64,000 nt of DNA from Lysinibacillus contaminans (GCF_001278945.1 NZ_LGRV01000001.1:242416-306415); one strand, 5' to 3'; positions 18,284 through 28,969 are shown, numbered from the stretch's first letter. Made by a program: numbers and translations. Notes: generated by a model from the letters alone, not told the origin.

Positions 18284-18928
18284 ATGACGAAGATTAAAGC
18301 GCTACTTTTTGATTTTGATGGGACATTACTAAATACGAATGATTTAATTATTCAAACGTTTATGCATGTTTTAGAAGAAAGATTTCCTGGGCAATATTCG
18401 CCAAAAGATTGCTTGAAATTCATTGGTCCGTCTTTAAAACAAACATTTAGTGAAATAACGCCTGGTGAAGAGGATGCAATGATCGCCAAATATCGAGCTT
18501 GGAATGAGGCACATCACGATGAGCTTATAACTGAATATCCGGATGTTGTATCTACATTAGAGCAGTTAAAGGAAATGGGTGTCAAGTTAGCGATTGTTTC
18601 GACAAAACGCAATGACATGATTGACCGAGGGCTCGAAGTATTGGGGGCATCACATTTATTTGATATTCGAATCGGTGCGTGCGATGTGAAAAACGTAAAG
18701 CCTGATCCAGAGCCGGTACTACTTGCTTTACAACGTTTAGGAATAGAAAAAAATGAAGCCATCATGATTGGTGATAATTCACATGATATTGAAGCAGGAC
18801 ATAATGCAGGTGTAAAATCTGCAGGTGTGGCATGGTCGATTAAAGGTGAAGCATATTTACAGCAATTCAAACCAGATTATATGCTGCATCATATGAGTGA
18901 TTTACTTTCAATTGTGAAAGAGAGGTAA
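18284..18928 (+). CDS. ppaX: pyrophosphatase PpaX (HAD family)
   Basis: The 214-residue HAD hydrolase has nucleophile motif LLFDFDGTLLNT (Asp10, Asp12), VSTKR, and GDNSHDIEAG for Mg2+ binding. PpaX hydrolyses the pyrophosphate formed when HprK/P dephosphorylates HPr by phosphorolysis, and its location after hprK-lgt supports this role. ATG 18284 is chosen because AGAGGTG lies 6 bases upstream. Confidence 0.92.
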   Translation: MTKIKALLFDFDGTLLNTNDLIIQTFMHVLEERFPGQYSPKDCLKFIGPSLKQTFSEITPGEEDAMIAKYRAWNEAHHDELITEYPDVVSTLEQLKEMGVKLAIVSTKRNDMIDRGLEVLGASHLFDIRIGACDVKNVKPDPEPVLLALQRLGIEKNEAIMIGDNSHDIEAGHNAGVKSAGVAWSIKGEAYLQQFKPDYMLHHMSDLLSIVKER

Positions 18929-18932
18929 GGGG

Positions 18933-19475
18933 ATGGCACGTAATACAGAACGTTATCGTGTCGAAGGAGCGAATTCGCTGTGGAATGTTTATGACACGGT
19001 GTCCTTTTGGAAGGTGATGAAATGTTTCATCATCATCCAAATTGGGCGCTTCACACCATTTTTACGTGTGAAAAATTGGTTGTATCGTACTTTTTTGAAG
19101 ATGGATATTGGTGAAAAAACATCAATAGCTTTAATGGTGATGCCTGATACGATGTTTCCGGAGCGTATTCATATTGGTAACAATACAGTTATTGGTTTTA
19201 GTACAACAATTTTAGCGCATGAATATTTAATTGAAGAATATCGCCTTGGTGATGTGTACATAGGTAATGAAGTAATGGTAGGTGCCAACTCTACGATACT
19301 TCCTGGTGTGACAATTGGCGATGGTGCGATTGTGTCGGCAGCAACACTTGTACATAAAGACGTACCAGCGGGCTGTTTAGTAGGTGGTAATCCAATGCAG
19401 ATTATCTTTACAGCAGAACAAATGGCGGAACGTAAACGTAATGAAGTAGTGAAATGGTGTACACCTAAAAAGTAA
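18933..19475 (+). CDS. hexapeptide-repeat acyltransferase (YvoF-like)
   Basis: A 180-residue left-handed beta-helix protein with hexapeptide repeats (IHIGNNTVIG, VYIGNEVMVGANS, VTIGDGAIVSAAT) and the closing VGGNPMQII, typical of galactoside/maltose O-acetyltransferase-like enzymes. The acceptor is unknown. It is the last gene of the hprK operon, 4 bases after ppaX, and is followed by a terminator. The same position is held by yvoF in B. subtilis. Confidence 0.85.
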   Translation: MARNTERYRVEGANSLWNVYDTVSFWKVMKCFIIIQIGRFTPFLRVKNWLYRTFLKMDIGEKTSIALMVMPDTMFPERIHIGNNTVIGFSTTILAHEYLIEEYRLGDVYIGNEVMVGANSTILPGVTIGDGAIVSAATLVHKDVPAGCLVGGNPMQIIFTAEQMAERKRNEVVKWCTPKK

Positions 19476-19520
19476 GAAAAGTGCAATGTCCTGTGCGCTT
19501 AAGATTAAACATAAAATATG

Positions 19521-19556
19521 ACTCACTATGCTTAGCTTTGCATAGTGAGTTTTTTC
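19521..19556 (+). terminator. Rho-independent terminator of the hprK operon
   Basis: ACTCACTATGC and GCATAGTGAGT form an 11-bp perfect stem with an 8-nt loop, followed by six T. Confidence 0.93.
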
Positions 19557-19637
19557 TTTGAATAAATAAGTGTATAATTGACGGAATAATAAGTGTTGAA
19601 ATTATTAGAAAATTATTTTATTTCTTTAGCATTTGCA

Positions 19638-19680
19638 TTGACTGATTAGAAAGAATGCGATAAAATTCTTTCATAATCTA
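19638..19680 (+). promoter_or_regulatory. his operon promoter with overlapping dyad (candidate operator)
   Basis: TTGACT (19638-19643) and TAAAAT (19661-19666) are 17 bases apart. A near-perfect dyad, GATTAGAAAGAAT and ATTCTTTCATAATC (19644-19680, one extra base in the right arm), covers spacer, -10 and start region. This is where a repressor dimer would block transcription. No T-box or leader peptide rich in His codons was found. Confidence 0.65.
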
Positions 19681-19729
19681 ATTCTCTAACACTCTAGTGA
19701 GTTAAAGTATAACGTGAGGAAGTGTCAAA

Positions 19730-20902
19730 ATGTCATCGATAAAAATGTTTGAAAAGCCACTTGGTATGCGCGATACATTTCCACAAATTTTTGAAAAAGT
19801 AGAAGCAGTACGACAAACAGGTCGGAGCTTTTTACGATCAAGAGGCTATGAATTTATTAAAACACCTACTGTGGAATACTTCGATACAGTTGGCAAAGCA
19901 TCGGCCATTTCGGATGCGCATTTATTTAAATTAGTTGATAGCCAAGGCAACACATTAGTACTTCGACCAGACATGACAACACCCATTGCACGTATAGCGA
20001 CATCAAAGTTGTTAAAAGAGATGATCCCTTTACGCCTTGCATATTTTGCGAATGTCTTCCGTGCTCAGGAAACTGAGGGGGGGCGTCCTGCCGAGTTTGA
20101 CCAAATGGGCATTGAGTTAATTGGTGATCATTCGGTATTTGCAGATGCAGAGGTTATTGTGACAGCGATGGAGTTATTACAGCAATTTGGACTAAAAGAC
20201 TTCAAAGTAACAATCGGTCATGCCGGCGTATTAAATTGTATTTTACAAGATTACACAGAAAGCATTGAACAGGAAGATACACTACGTACATTACTTGTGC
20301 AACGCAATTATGTTGGCTTTGAAGAAGCAGTTGCTTCATTTGATTTACCCAAAACAAAATCTGATGCATTGCTACAATTTATTGACGAAGCAATGAATTT
20401 GAAAGAAATTCAGGATATTGAAAAATATGTGCGTAAAAATGACGCATTAGAATATATGCAACGTTTAGCAAAATTACTAGAAGTAGCGGATTTAGCGGAT
20501 TATGTGGCTTTTGATTTTACACTTTCAAGCCATATGAGCTATTACACAGGTATGCTGTTTGAAGTTTTCGCATCAGGTAGCGGTTTCCCACTTGGTAATG
20601 GTGGACGCTATGATGGCTTACTTAACGTATTTGGCTCTAAAGTAGGTGCAACAGGCTTTAGTATTCGTGTGGACCGTTTGCTGGAAATATTAGCAGGGCA
20701 AAGTGTAATGAAGGAAGAGGCAGTTGTCGTATTATTTGAGGAAGCAGACTTTGAATCGGCTCTTGAAAAAGTACAAGTGTTACGTGCAGTAGGCAAGCAG
20801 ACAACATTACAAATGAGAAGTAGTTTAGTAGATGAAGCTGCATTTATAGCACAATTTTCAGAAGTAGTTGTTATTGGACAGGAGGAAGTTTGCTGTGAAT
20901 GA
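19730..20902 (+). CDS. hisZ: ATP phosphoribosyltransferase regulatory subunit HisZ
   Basis: The 390-residue protein resembles histidyl-tRNA synthetase (class II core: [38 protein letters not shown]) but lacks the anticodon-binding domain. HisZ forms a hetero-octamer with short-form HisG and makes the first step of histidine synthesis active and feedback-sensitive. AGGAAG precedes the ATG. It is the first gene of hisZGDBHFI and overlaps hisG by 8 bases. Confidence 0.95.
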   Translation: MSSIKMFEKPLGMRDTFPQIFEKVEAVRQTGRSFLRSRGYEFIKTPTVEYFDTVGKASAISDAHLFKLVDSQGNTLVLRPDMTTPIARIATSKLLKEMIPLRLAYFANVFRAQETEGGRPAEFDQMGIELIGDHSVFADAEVIVTAMELLQQFGLKDFKVTIGHAGVLNCILQDYTESIEQEDTLRTLLVQRNYVGFEEAVASFDLPKTKSDALLQFIDEAMNLKEIQDIEKYVRKNDALEYMQRLAKLLEVADLADYVAFDFTLSSHMSYYTGMLFEVFASGSGFPLGNGGRYDGLLNVFGSKVGATGFSIRVDRLLEILAGQSVMKEEAVVVLFEEADFESALEKVQVLRAVGKQTTLQMRSSLVDEAAFIAQFSEVVVIGQEEVCCE

Positions 20903-21518
20903 ATTAACTATTGCGATGCCAAAAGGGCGCATTTTTGAAGAAGCGTACCAAATGCTCATTGAAGCAGGTTTTAATTTACCAGAAGAAGTGGAAATGTCGC
21001 GTAAATTAATAATTGATATTCCAGAAGAGAAAATTCGTTTTATTTTAGCAAAGCCAATGGACGTACCGGTTTATGTAGAACATGGTGTAGCTGATATCGG
21101 TATTGCTGGTAAGGACGTACTCTTAGAACAACAACGTGAGGTGCACGAGTTACTGGATCTCAAAATTAGTACATGCTACATCGCATCAGCAGGATTACCA
21201 AATACAACGATGAATGAAATTGCACCGCGTATTGCAACGAAATATCCGAATATTGCGATGAAATATTATAAGGGTATTGGGGAACAAGTAGAAATCATAG
21301 AGTTAAATGGCTCAATTGAACTTGCGCCAATGATTGGCTTAGCAGATCGTATTGTTGATATTGTATCAACGGGGCGTACATTAAAAGAAAATGGTTTAGA
21401 AGAGTATGAGTTCATTACAGACGTTTCTTCGCGTTTAATTGCAAATCCGGTGAGCTACCGCATGAAGGGCGACCGAATTATTGACTTAGTGAAGCGACTG
21501 AAACAATGCGTCAATTAA
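20895..21518 (+). CDS. hisG: ATP phosphoribosyltransferase catalytic subunit, short form
   Basis: The 207-residue enzyme joins ATP and PRPP, the committed step of histidine synthesis. At this length it lacks the C-terminal regulatory domain of long HisG and needs HisZ, which is encoded immediately upstream. The PRPP-binding segment [19 protein letters not shown] is seen. The GTG at 20895 is chosen because AGGAGGAAG lies 8 bases upstream. Confidence 0.95.
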   Translation: MNELTIAMPKGRIFEEAYQMLIEAGFNLPEEVEMSRKLIIDIPEEKIRFILAKPMDVPVYVEHGVADIGIAGKDVLLEQQREVHELLDLKISTCYIASAGLPNTTMNEIAPRIATKYPNIAMKYYKGIGEQVEIIELNGSIELAPMIGLADRIVDIVSTGRTLKENGLEEYEFITDVSSRLIANPVSYRMKGDRIIDLVKRLKQCVN

Positions 21519-21534
21519 TAGGAGGCTTTTTCTA

Positions 21535-22809
21535 ATGAAGATTACTAAACTAGCAAAAGGTATTTCCTTAAAACGACCACTTGAAAGAGGCAATGAAGAA
21601 CAGTTACAGGTTGTACGTGAAGTGTTGGATTCTGTACGTGCAAATGGCGATATAGCTGTTCGTACATACACAGAAAAATGGGATGGTTTTGTTCCGGGAA
21701 ATTTACGTGTCACACAAGCAGAGATTGAGGCTGGCGCTAAGGCGCTGGATGCACAGCTTTATGCAGATTTGAAAGAAGCTGCTGATAATATTCGTCTGTA
21801 TCATGAACAACAAAAGCGTACAGGCTATCGTCTTGACCTTGCAAATGGTTCTTGGCTCGGACAACGTATTACAGCGCTAGATGCAGTTGGTCTTTATGTG
21901 CCAGGTGGGACAGCGGCGTATCCTTCTTCAGTGTTGATGAATGTTGTTCCTGCGCAAGTTGCTGGGGTGGAACGCATCGTGATTACTTCACCAGCAAATC
22001 GTGACGGTAAGTTACCAGATGGCGTTTTGGCAGCGGCACATATTCTAGGTGTGCAAGAGGTCTATAAAATTGGGGGAGCGCAAGCCATTGCTGCACTAGC
22101 TTACGGCACAGAAACAATTGCAGCTGTCGATAAAATTACAGGACCTGGTAATATCTTTGTGGCGCTTGCAAAACGTGAAGTGTTTGGTGAAGTAGCGATT
22201 GATATGATTGCTGGGCCAAGCGAAATTGCAGTACTAGCAGATGAAACAGCGTATGCAGATGAAGTGGCGGCCGACCTATTATCGCAAGCTGAGCACGACA
22301 GAATGGCATGTGCCATTTTAGTGACGACTTCGGAGAAATTAGCCGAACAGGTAGCGGCTGAGGTCGAGAAGCAGTTGTCGACGTTACCACGTGAGGAATT
22401 AGCACGTGCATCTATTGACAACTTCGGTGCTATTTATGTGGCAGAAACGATGTCTGATGCTGTTGAAGCCATCAATACATTAGCACCTGAGCATTTAGAA
22501 ATCTTGACAAAAAATGCAGAAGCAGTGGCCGAGCAAGTACGTCACGCCGGTGGGATTTTCATTGGACGTTATAGCTCTGAGCCAGTAGGTGATTATTTTG
22601 CAGGTACAAACCACGTGTTACCAACAAATAGCACTGCTCGTTTTGCAAGTGGTTTAAATGTCGATGATTTCATCAAAAAATCGAGCGTCGTTTATTATAG
22701 TGAAAAAACTTGGGCGGAAAATGCCCCGAAAATAGCACGACTTGCACGTATGGAGGGCTTAGAGGGCCATGCACGTGCGGTGGAATCACGTGGCTGGGAA
22801 AAGGAGTAG
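21535..22809 (+). CDS. hisD: histidinol dehydrogenase
   Basis: A 424-residue zinc enzyme oxidising L-histidinol to histidine in two NAD+ steps. Recognisable segments are GLYVPGGTAAYPSSVLMN, KITGPGNIFVALAKR, IDMIAGPSEI, the Zn-ligand region LSQAEHD, and EHLEI. The length is as usual for the family. AGGAGGC lies before the ATG, 16 bases after hisG. Confidence 0.96.
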   Translation: MKITKLAKGISLKRPLERGNEEQLQVVREVLDSVRANGDIAVRTYTEKWDGFVPGNLRVTQAEIEAGAKALDAQLYADLKEAADNIRLYHEQQKRTGYRLDLANGSWLGQRITALDAVGLYVPGGTAAYPSSVLMNVVPAQVAGVERIVITSPANRDGKLPDGVLAAAHILGVQEVYKIGGAQAIAALAYGTETIAAVDKITGPGNIFVALAKREVFGEVAIDMIAGPSEIAVLADETAYADEVAADLLSQAEHDRMACAILVTTSEKLAEQVAAEVEKQLSTLPREELARASIDNFGAIYVAETMSDAVEAINTLAPEHLEILTKNAEAVAEQVRHAGGIFIGRYSSEPVGDYFAGTNHVLPTNSTARFASGLNVDDFIKKSSVVYYSEKTWAENAPKIARLARMEGLEGHARAVESRGWEKE

Positions 22810-22817
22810 AGACATAA

Positions 22818-23417
22818 ATGACTGAAAAGAAACGTTACGCAGAAGTTGAACGTAAGACGAATGAAACACAAATTTCTGTTGCGATTGATTTAGATGGTGA
22901 AGGGAAAGCAGATATCAAAACGGGTGTTGGTTTTATGGACCATATGCTTGATTTATTCATTAAGCATGGTTTGTTTGACGGTACAATTCAAGCAAATGGT
23001 GATACATATATCGACGATCATCACACAACAGAGGACCTTGGCATCGTATTAGGCCAAGCTATTCGTGAAGCACTTGGCGATAAAAAAGGTATTAAACGTT
23101 ACGGGACTGCTTTTGTACCAATGGACGATGCGTTAGCGCAAGTCGTTGTTGATTGCTCAAATCGCCCACATCTTGAATATCGTGTACCTGAACTAAAAGA
23201 GAAAGTTGGCACATTTGATACAGAGCTAGTACACGAGTTTTTATGGAAGTTTGCACTTGAAGCACGCATGAATGTCCATGTGATTGTGCCTTATGGTCAT
23301 AATACGCATCATATTATTGAAGCGATCTTCAAGGCGTTAGCCCGTGCAATCGATGCAGCAGTTGAAATTGACCCACGTGTGAAAGGTGTGCCGTCAACGA
23401 AGGGGCTATTAACGTGA
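22818..23417 (+). CDS. hisB: imidazoleglycerol-phosphate dehydratase
   Basis: The 199-residue monofunctional enzyme converts imidazole glycerol phosphate to imidazole acetol phosphate. It has the Mn-binding histidine motifs GFMDHMLD, DDHHTTED and YGHNTHHIIEA. It is not fused to histidinol-phosphatase, as expected in Firmicutes; that phosphatase and HisC must be encoded elsewhere. It overlaps hisH by 4 bases. Confidence 0.95.
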   Translation: MTEKKRYAEVERKTNETQISVAIDLDGEGKADIKTGVGFMDHMLDLFIKHGLFDGTIQANGDTYIDDHHTTEDLGIVLGQAIREALGDKKGIKRYGTAFVPMDDALAQVVVDCSNRPHLEYRVPELKEKVGTFDTELVHEFLWKFALEARMNVHVIVPYGHNTHHIIEAIFKALARAIDAAVEIDPRVKGVPSTKGLLT

Positions 23418-24046
23418 AGATAGGTGTTATTGATTATGGAATGGGGAATTTATTTAGTGTTGAACAAGCACTAAAACGTCTTGGCTGTGATGTATTTGTA
23501 ACGGCTGACGAAAAAGAGTTAGATTCAGCTGATGCACTTCTTTTACCTGGTGTTGGTGCATTTCCAGATGCGATGAAGCGTTTAGCAGAAACGAATTTAG
23601 ATGGCTATTTACAAAAGGTAAAGGCAGAGAATCGCCCGCTTTTAGGTATTTGCTTAGGTATGCAACTACTATTTGAAGAAAGTGAAGAAGTAGAACCAAC
23701 TAAGGGTCTTGGTTTCTTTAAAGGAAGCATTAAGCGTTTTAGTGGGATGAACGAAGACAAAGCATATCGTGTTCCTCACATGGGATGGAATGAGCTTATA
23801 GTAACAAATCGTCCAACATGGTTAAAAGGTGAGGCACCAGCGGAACATGTGTATTTCGTGCATTCTTTTTATGCGACACAAATGGATGCAGCGGAGCTTG
23901 TAGCTTACGCAGATTACAGTGGGATTCATGTGCCAGGTATCGTCGCTAACGGTTCAATTACTGGTATGCAATTCCATCCTGAAAAATCAGGAGCACTTGG
24001 TGTGTACTTATTAAAACAATGGTTAGAAGGGGTGGTGTCATGCTAA
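23414..24046 (+). CDS. hisH: imidazole glycerol phosphate synthase, glutamine amidotransferase subunit
   Basis: The 210-residue class I amidotransferase has nucleophile Cys80 in [10 protein letters not shown] and the His/Glu pair in QFHPEKSG. It supplies ammonia to HisF. The start overlaps hisB and the end overlaps hisF by 7 bases, so HisH and HisF are made together. In B. subtilis hisA lies between these two genes; here there is no room for it. Confidence 0.95.
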   Translation: MKIGVIDYGMGNLFSVEQALKRLGCDVFVTADEKELDSADALLLPGVGAFPDAMKRLAETNLDGYLQKVKAENRPLLGICLGMQLLFEESEEVEPTKGLGFFKGSIKRFSGMNEDKAYRVPHMGWNELIVTNRPTWLKGEAPAEHVYFVHSFYATQMDAAELVAYADYSGIHVPGIVANGSITGMQFHPEKSGALGVYLLKQWLEGVVSC

Positions 24047-24801
24047 CAAAACGTATTATTCCGTGTCTTGATGTGAAAGAAGGGCGCGTTGTAAAAGGAG
24101 TACAGTTCGTGTCATTACGTGATGCGGGGGACCCTGTAGAGCTAGCGAAATTTTACGATGAGCAAGGGGCAGATGAACTTGTATTTCTGGATATTTCAGC
24201 CTCACATGAAGGTCGTGAAACAATGGTCGATGTCGTACGACAGACAGCGGCAACACTTGCCATCCCATTTACGGTTGGTGGCGGTATTCGTACACTAGAG
24301 GATATGAAGCGTATTTTACGTGCGGGTGCTGATAAAGTATCGGTCAATACTTCTGCGCTAGAGCGTCCTGAGCTGATTAAAGAAGGTTCTGACTTCTTTG
24401 GCGCGCAATGTATCGTTATTGCAATTGATGCACGCTATAGTGAAGAAGACGGTACGTGGATGGTGTATACACATGGCGGCCGTAACAAAACTTCTTGGCA
24501 AGTAACGGAGTGGGCAAAGGAAGCGGTTCGTTTAGGTGCAGGAGAGATTTTACTAACAAGTATGAATCAAGATGGAGAGAAATCTGGCTTTGATTTAGCC
24601 TTAACAAAAGCAGTTCGAGAGGCTGTAACAGTTCCAGTTATCGCAAGTGGCGGGGCGGGCAATGCCGAACATTTTTACGAAGTATTGTGTGGGGAAGTTG
24701 ATGCAGATGCAGCACTTGCGGCATCAATTTTCCATTATAAAGAGACGAGCGTAGCGCAAGTGAAAGAATACTTACGTGAAAGAGGAGTGGCAGTAAGATG
24801 A
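24040..24801 (+). CDS. hisF: imidazole glycerol phosphate synthase, cyclase subunit
   Basis: The 253-residue beta/alpha barrel has catalytic Asp11 ([15 protein letters not shown]) and a second catalytic Asp in VIAIDAR. TVGGGIR and ASGGAG are the phosphate-binding loops. It makes IGP and AICAR with HisH. HisA is homologous, but HKTSW/NKTSW-type and DGEKSGFDL segments identify HisF. ATG 24040 lies inside the hisH end. It overlaps hisI by 4 bases. Confidence 0.95.
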   Translation: MLTKRIIPCLDVKEGRVVKGVQFVSLRDAGDPVELAKFYDEQGADELVFLDISASHEGRETMVDVVRQTAATLAIPFTVGGGIRTLEDMKRILRAGADKVSVNTSALERPELIKEGSDFFGAQCIVIAIDARYSEEDGTWMVYTHGGRNKTSWQVTEWAKEAVRLGAGEILLTSMNQDGEKSGFDLALTKAVREAVTVPVIASGGAGNAEHFYEVLCGEVDADAALAASIFHYKETSVAQVKEYLRERGVAVR

Positions 24802-25415
24802 TTGAAAACATTAAATTTGACGATAAAGGCTTAGTAACAGCCGTTGTGCAAGATGCAAACACGAAAGAAGTGTTAACTGTAGCGTATATGAATAAAGAAT
24901 CGCTAGAAAAAACAATTGAGTCTGGCGAAACCTGGTTTTACTCACGCTCTCGCGAAGAGCTTTGGCATAAAGGTGCGACAAGTGGCAACACACAAAAAGT
25001 CGTGTCAATTAAAGCGGATTGCGATAAAGATGCATTAGTAGTGGAGGTTCTACCAACTGGACCAGCTTGCCATAATGGAACAACATCTTGTTTTACAGAA
25101 GTCATTCAAGCAAATGCAAAAGTCGGCTCAGTGGATATTATTTCAAAGCTTGCTGAAGTCATTAAAACACGTGAACTAGAAATGCCAGAAGGTGCGTACA
25201 CTACATACCTATTTGATAAAGGAATCGATAAAATTTGTAAAAAAGTCGGTGAAGAAGCAACCGAAGTTGTGATCGGTGCAAAAAACCGCGATGCGGAAGA
25301 AGTAAAATGGGAAGCAGCGGATTTAATTTATCACTTATTAGTATTATTACAAGAGCAAAAAGTAAGTGTCTTTGATGTGTTGCATGTGTTGGAAAAACGT
25401 CACGAGGAGAAATAG
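24798..25415 (+). CDS. hisI: bifunctional phosphoribosyl-AMP cyclohydrolase / phosphoribosyl-ATP pyrophosphatase
   Basis: The 205-residue HisIE fusion has an N-terminal cyclohydrolase domain (about 1-110) with [20 protein letters not shown] and CHNGTTSC (Zn and Mg ligands). A C-terminal pyrophosphatase domain (about 115-205) has [12 protein letters not shown] and [10 protein letters not shown]. It carries out steps 2 and 3 of the pathway. It is the last gene of the his operon. Confidence 0.95.
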   Translation: MIENIKFDDKGLVTAVVQDANTKEVLTVAYMNKESLEKTIESGETWFYSRSREELWHKGATSGNTQKVVSIKADCDKDALVVEVLPTGPACHNGTTSCFTEVIQANAKVGSVDIISKLAEVIKTRELEMPEGAYTTYLFDKGIDKICKKVGEEATEVVIGAKNRDAEEVKWEAADLIYHLLVLLQEQKVSVFDVLHVLEKRHEEK

Positions 25416-25424
25416 CAGCATATC

Positions 25425-25449
25425 ACTTACAGTATGGTATAATGTAAGT
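25425..25449 (+). promoter_or_regulatory. extended -10 promoter of the TPR gene, flanked by a dyad
   Basis: TATAAT (25438-25443) is preceded by TG at the extended -10 position. ACTTACA (25425-25431) and TGTAAGT (25443-25449) form a perfect dyad around it. No good -35 is seen. The promoter gives the TPR gene transcription independent of his. Confidence 0.5.
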
Positions 25450-25504
25450 TATTGTGAAAGGGACGTATAATGCGTTCCTTATTTCTTGTTTCGGAGGAAT
25501 ATTT

Positions 25505-27031
25505 TTGGAAAAGAAACGTCAAAAAGAGAATCAGACAAATATTGTGTCATTCATACCGAATGGCGATTACTACTATAAAAAATCTATTCAAGCGATGAAT
25601 AGTGGACAAATGGATAAAGCGTATAAGTATTTAAAACGTGCTACTGATTTAAGTCCGGATGACTCGATGATTTTATTGCAATTAGCAATTATGGAGTTAG
25701 AAGGTCAGTGTTTTGAAGAAGCGTATGATTTGCTTCATCGTGCCTATCAAATCGACCCAGATGAGCCGGAAATTGTGTTTTATATGGCGGAGATTTCAGG
25801 TTGTATAGGTATGATTTATGATGCCAAGCGTTTTGCAGAAAGCTATTTGGAAATGGAACCAGAAGGCGCTTACGCAGATGAAGCTGCGGAAATTTTAGAG
25901 TTTGTAGAGTTTGAGAAAGATGATTTTGAGGAACTTGAGGCTTCGAGTGAGGATTTATATCGCCAAGAACAGGCTCGTCGTTGTATGGAGAAAGGTGATT
26001 TTCCTGAAGCGATTGATCTGTTAGAAGAACTAATTGAAGATAAACCCGATTTTTGGTCTGCATATAATAACTTAGCTCTTGCTTATTTTTATATCGGTGA
26101 AGCAGAGGATGCGAAGGCACTATTACATCGTGTACTACGTGACAACAAGGGTAATTTACATGCAATCTGTAACTTAGCTGTCATTGCGTACTATGAGAAA
26201 AATGATGAAGAATTACAGGGGCTTTTAGAAGTGCTTACGAAAATCCAACCGTATGCATGGGAGCATCGTTATAAATTAGGTGCTACGCTAGCATTAATTG
26301 GTCAGTATGAAGTGGCTTATAAATGGTTACGTAGTATGCAAAAACGAGGCTATGCTGGAGATGCAGGCTTTTATTTTTGGCTGTCGCATGCTGCCTATTT
26401 TTCAGGTCATGAAGAGAGCTCAAAAAATGCTTGGGCTCAGCTATTAGAGCTAGATCCTGATAAAGAGGGCTTTGAACCATGGCGACAACTTGAAAATACG
26501 TATGAACTCGATGCACTCGAACATGATCGTGAATATATAGTTGAAAAGTTGCAAAGTGAATATGAAAGTGATCGTATTTTCGGTTTATTTTTATTAAGCC
26601 GCTCAGCACATAAGCAGGAAATTATTGCGCATCCGAAATGGATAAATGTCGAACAATATGGTCCGTTTGAGAAGCTGTTCTTAGCCTATGCACTTGGTCA
26701 TAAGTTTGATGAGAAAAATAAGCTTGAAGCTAGCTTTTTACGTGCTGTGAAAGTTCCAGAAGTTTTATTTGAACAGTACGGTAAGTTAACGACAGTTGTA
26801 GTTCCGATGTTTCAAATGTGGTTCGCGCTATGCGAGCGTGCTTTAGATGGGAACTATCGCTTTACCAATCCAGCAGCGATTGCAGGAGCAAGTGATTATT
26901 TATTCCGTTCGTCACGCATGTTAAAGGTGACGAAGAAAGCAATTGCTGAGCAATATGATATTTCTGTTTCAACACTATCGAAATACATCGAAGAAATTTT
27001 AGGTTTTTTACCGAAAAGTGAAGACCAGTAG
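25505..27031 (+). CDS. tetratricopeptide-repeat protein (YvcD-like)
   Basis: A 508-residue cytoplasmic protein starting at TTG 25505, chosen because CGGAGGA lies 6 bases upstream. TPR motifs fill residues about 20-280 (for example NSGQMDKAYKYLKRATDLSP and WSAYNNLALAYFYIGEAEDA). The C-terminal part has no recognised domain, ending in a helix-turn-helix-like segment (KKAIAEQYDISVSTLSKYIEE). It sits between hisI and trxB, as yvcD does in B. subtilis. The role is unknown; TPRs mean protein-protein contacts. Confidence 0.82.
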   Translation: MEKKRQKENQTNIVSFIPNGDYYYKKSIQAMNSGQMDKAYKYLKRATDLSPDDSMILLQLAIMELEGQCFEEAYDLLHRAYQIDPDEPEIVFYMAEISGCIGMIYDAKRFAESYLEMEPEGAYADEAAEILEFVEFEKDDFEELEASSEDLYRQEQARRCMEKGDFPEAIDLLEELIEDKPDFWSAYNNLALAYFYIGEAEDAKALLHRVLRDNKGNLHAICNLAVIAYYEKNDEELQGLLEVLTKIQPYAWEHRYKLGATLALIGQYEVAYKWLRSMQKRGYAGDAGFYFWLSHAAYFSGHEESSKNAWAQLLELDPDKEGFEPWRQLENTYELDALEHDREYIVEKLQSEYESDRIFGLFLLSRSAHKQEIIAHPKWINVEQYGPFEKLFLAYALGHKFDEKNKLEASFLRAVKVPEVLFEQYGKLTTVVVPMFQMWFALCERALDGNYRFTNPAAIAGASDYLFRSSRMLKVTKKAIAEQYDISVSTLSKYIEEILGFLPKSEDQ

Positions 27032-27052
27032 CATTGCTTATGAGCAACTTAG

Positions 27053-27081
27053 TTGAATAACTTTGGTGATTAACTTACGAT
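27053..27081 (+). promoter_or_regulatory. possible promoter of trxB
   Basis: TTGAAT and TACGAT are spaced by 17 bases in the short gap before trxB. Each matches the consensus at four of six bases. Confidence 0.35.
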
Positions 27082-27122
27082 AAATATACAAATGAACCAA
27101 TAGAAAAGTATTGAATTTTTAG

Positions 27123-28079
<957 letters not shown>

Positions 28080-28186
28080 AAAAGCATACAAATTTTAACA
28101 TTATTTTAATGTTGCTGTAACTTGAATGACATATAAAAGTTGTAAAATAAAAAGTGTAATTAGCATTCCCCCTTTTATTTTTTTTA

Positions 28187-28230
28187 GTAGGTTGTTCCCG
28201 CCTAAATAGGTGAGAACAACCTGCTTTTTT
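28187..28230 (+). terminator. Rho-independent terminator of trxB
   Basis: AGGTTGTTC and GAACAACCT form the stem, with further pairing possible inside, and GCTTTTTT follows. Confidence 0.88.
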
Positions 28231-28271
28231 GTGCTACGCGTGGATATACAGTAGGAATGTAGGACTATCCT

Positions 28272-28301
28272 TTGTATACAGCGTACGGGTCTTGTTATAA
28301 T
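28272..28301 (+). promoter_or_regulatory. promoter of the nudix-rapZ-yvcK-whiA cluster
   Basis: TTGTAT and TATAAT (28296-28301) are 18 bases apart, with TG at the extended -10 position. It lies 36 bases before the nudix start codon. Confidence 0.65.
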
Positions 28302-28336
28302 AGAGGGAGAATGTGAAAGAGATTAGAGGTGTGCCT

Positions 28337-28801
28337 ATGCAAAGAATTGCGAACTTACTTGCGATAAAGGACGGTCAAGTTCTATTACTTCAAAAACCGA
28401 GACGTGGTTGGTATGTAGCACCAGGCGGTAAAATGGAGAGCGGCGAATCAATTTATGAAGCGGCCGTACGTGAATTTAAAGAAGAAACAAATGGAACGCC
28501 ATTGCATACACATTTAAAAGGCGTATATACAATGGTTATTAAAGAGAATGAAGAAACAGTGGATGAATGGATGCTTTATACATTTGTCGCAACGGATGTG
28601 GAAGGTGAGTTATTTAAGGAAACGCGTGAAGGAACGCTTGCTTGGCATCCAATCGAGAAACTTAAACATTTACCGATGGCTGAAGGGGACCGTACAAATT
28701 TATTGTTTGCAGCTGCACAGTCAGGGATTCAATATGGTACATTTGAATATACAAAAGATTTTGAACTATTACATGAAAAAATCCAAATGTCAAACGAATA
28801 A
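28337..28801 (+). CDS. Nudix hydrolase (YvcI-like)
   Basis: The 154-residue protein has the Nudix box from GGKMESGE to REFKEET. The usual glycine after EExx is Asn here, a small departure from consensus. It probably cleaves a nucleoside diphosphate derivative; YvcI of B. subtilis, its likely counterpart, has been linked to RNA 5'-end or nucleotide processing, but the substrate cannot be read here. ATG 28337 has AGAGGTG upstream. The gene heads the rapZ-yvcK-whiA-crh cluster, as yvcI does in B. subtilis. Confidence 0.85.
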   Translation: MQRIANLLAIKDGQVLLLQKPRRGWYVAPGGKMESGESIYEAAVREFKEETNGTPLHTHLKGVYTMVIKENEETVDEWMLYTFVATDVEGELFKETREGTLAWHPIEKLKHLPMAEGDRTNLLFAAAQSGIQYGTFEYTKDFELLHEKIQMSNE

Positions 28802-28969
28802 GAAAAGTGCGTTCCCGTAAGTTTAAACTCGATCGTCGAAAACGCCGCGTTCTGTGGCATCGTCGAAATGACCAACATCGTGTTGGCCTTTAAGTTGCTT
28901 GTCTAGTCCAAAGCGACCTAGAGGGTGTGGTGTGAATGACTAGACCACAAAAAAAAGGAGCTGGATGCA

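Noticed and set aside
19557-19729. T-box or His-codon leader peptide before hisZ
   Set aside because: No T-box sequence, specifier stem or run of CAY codons is present; the leader is short and carries a promoter with a dyad instead.
24811-25008. Minus-strand open frames inside the his genes and other core genes
   Set aside because: They are antisense shadows of well-identified enzymes, with no start signals.
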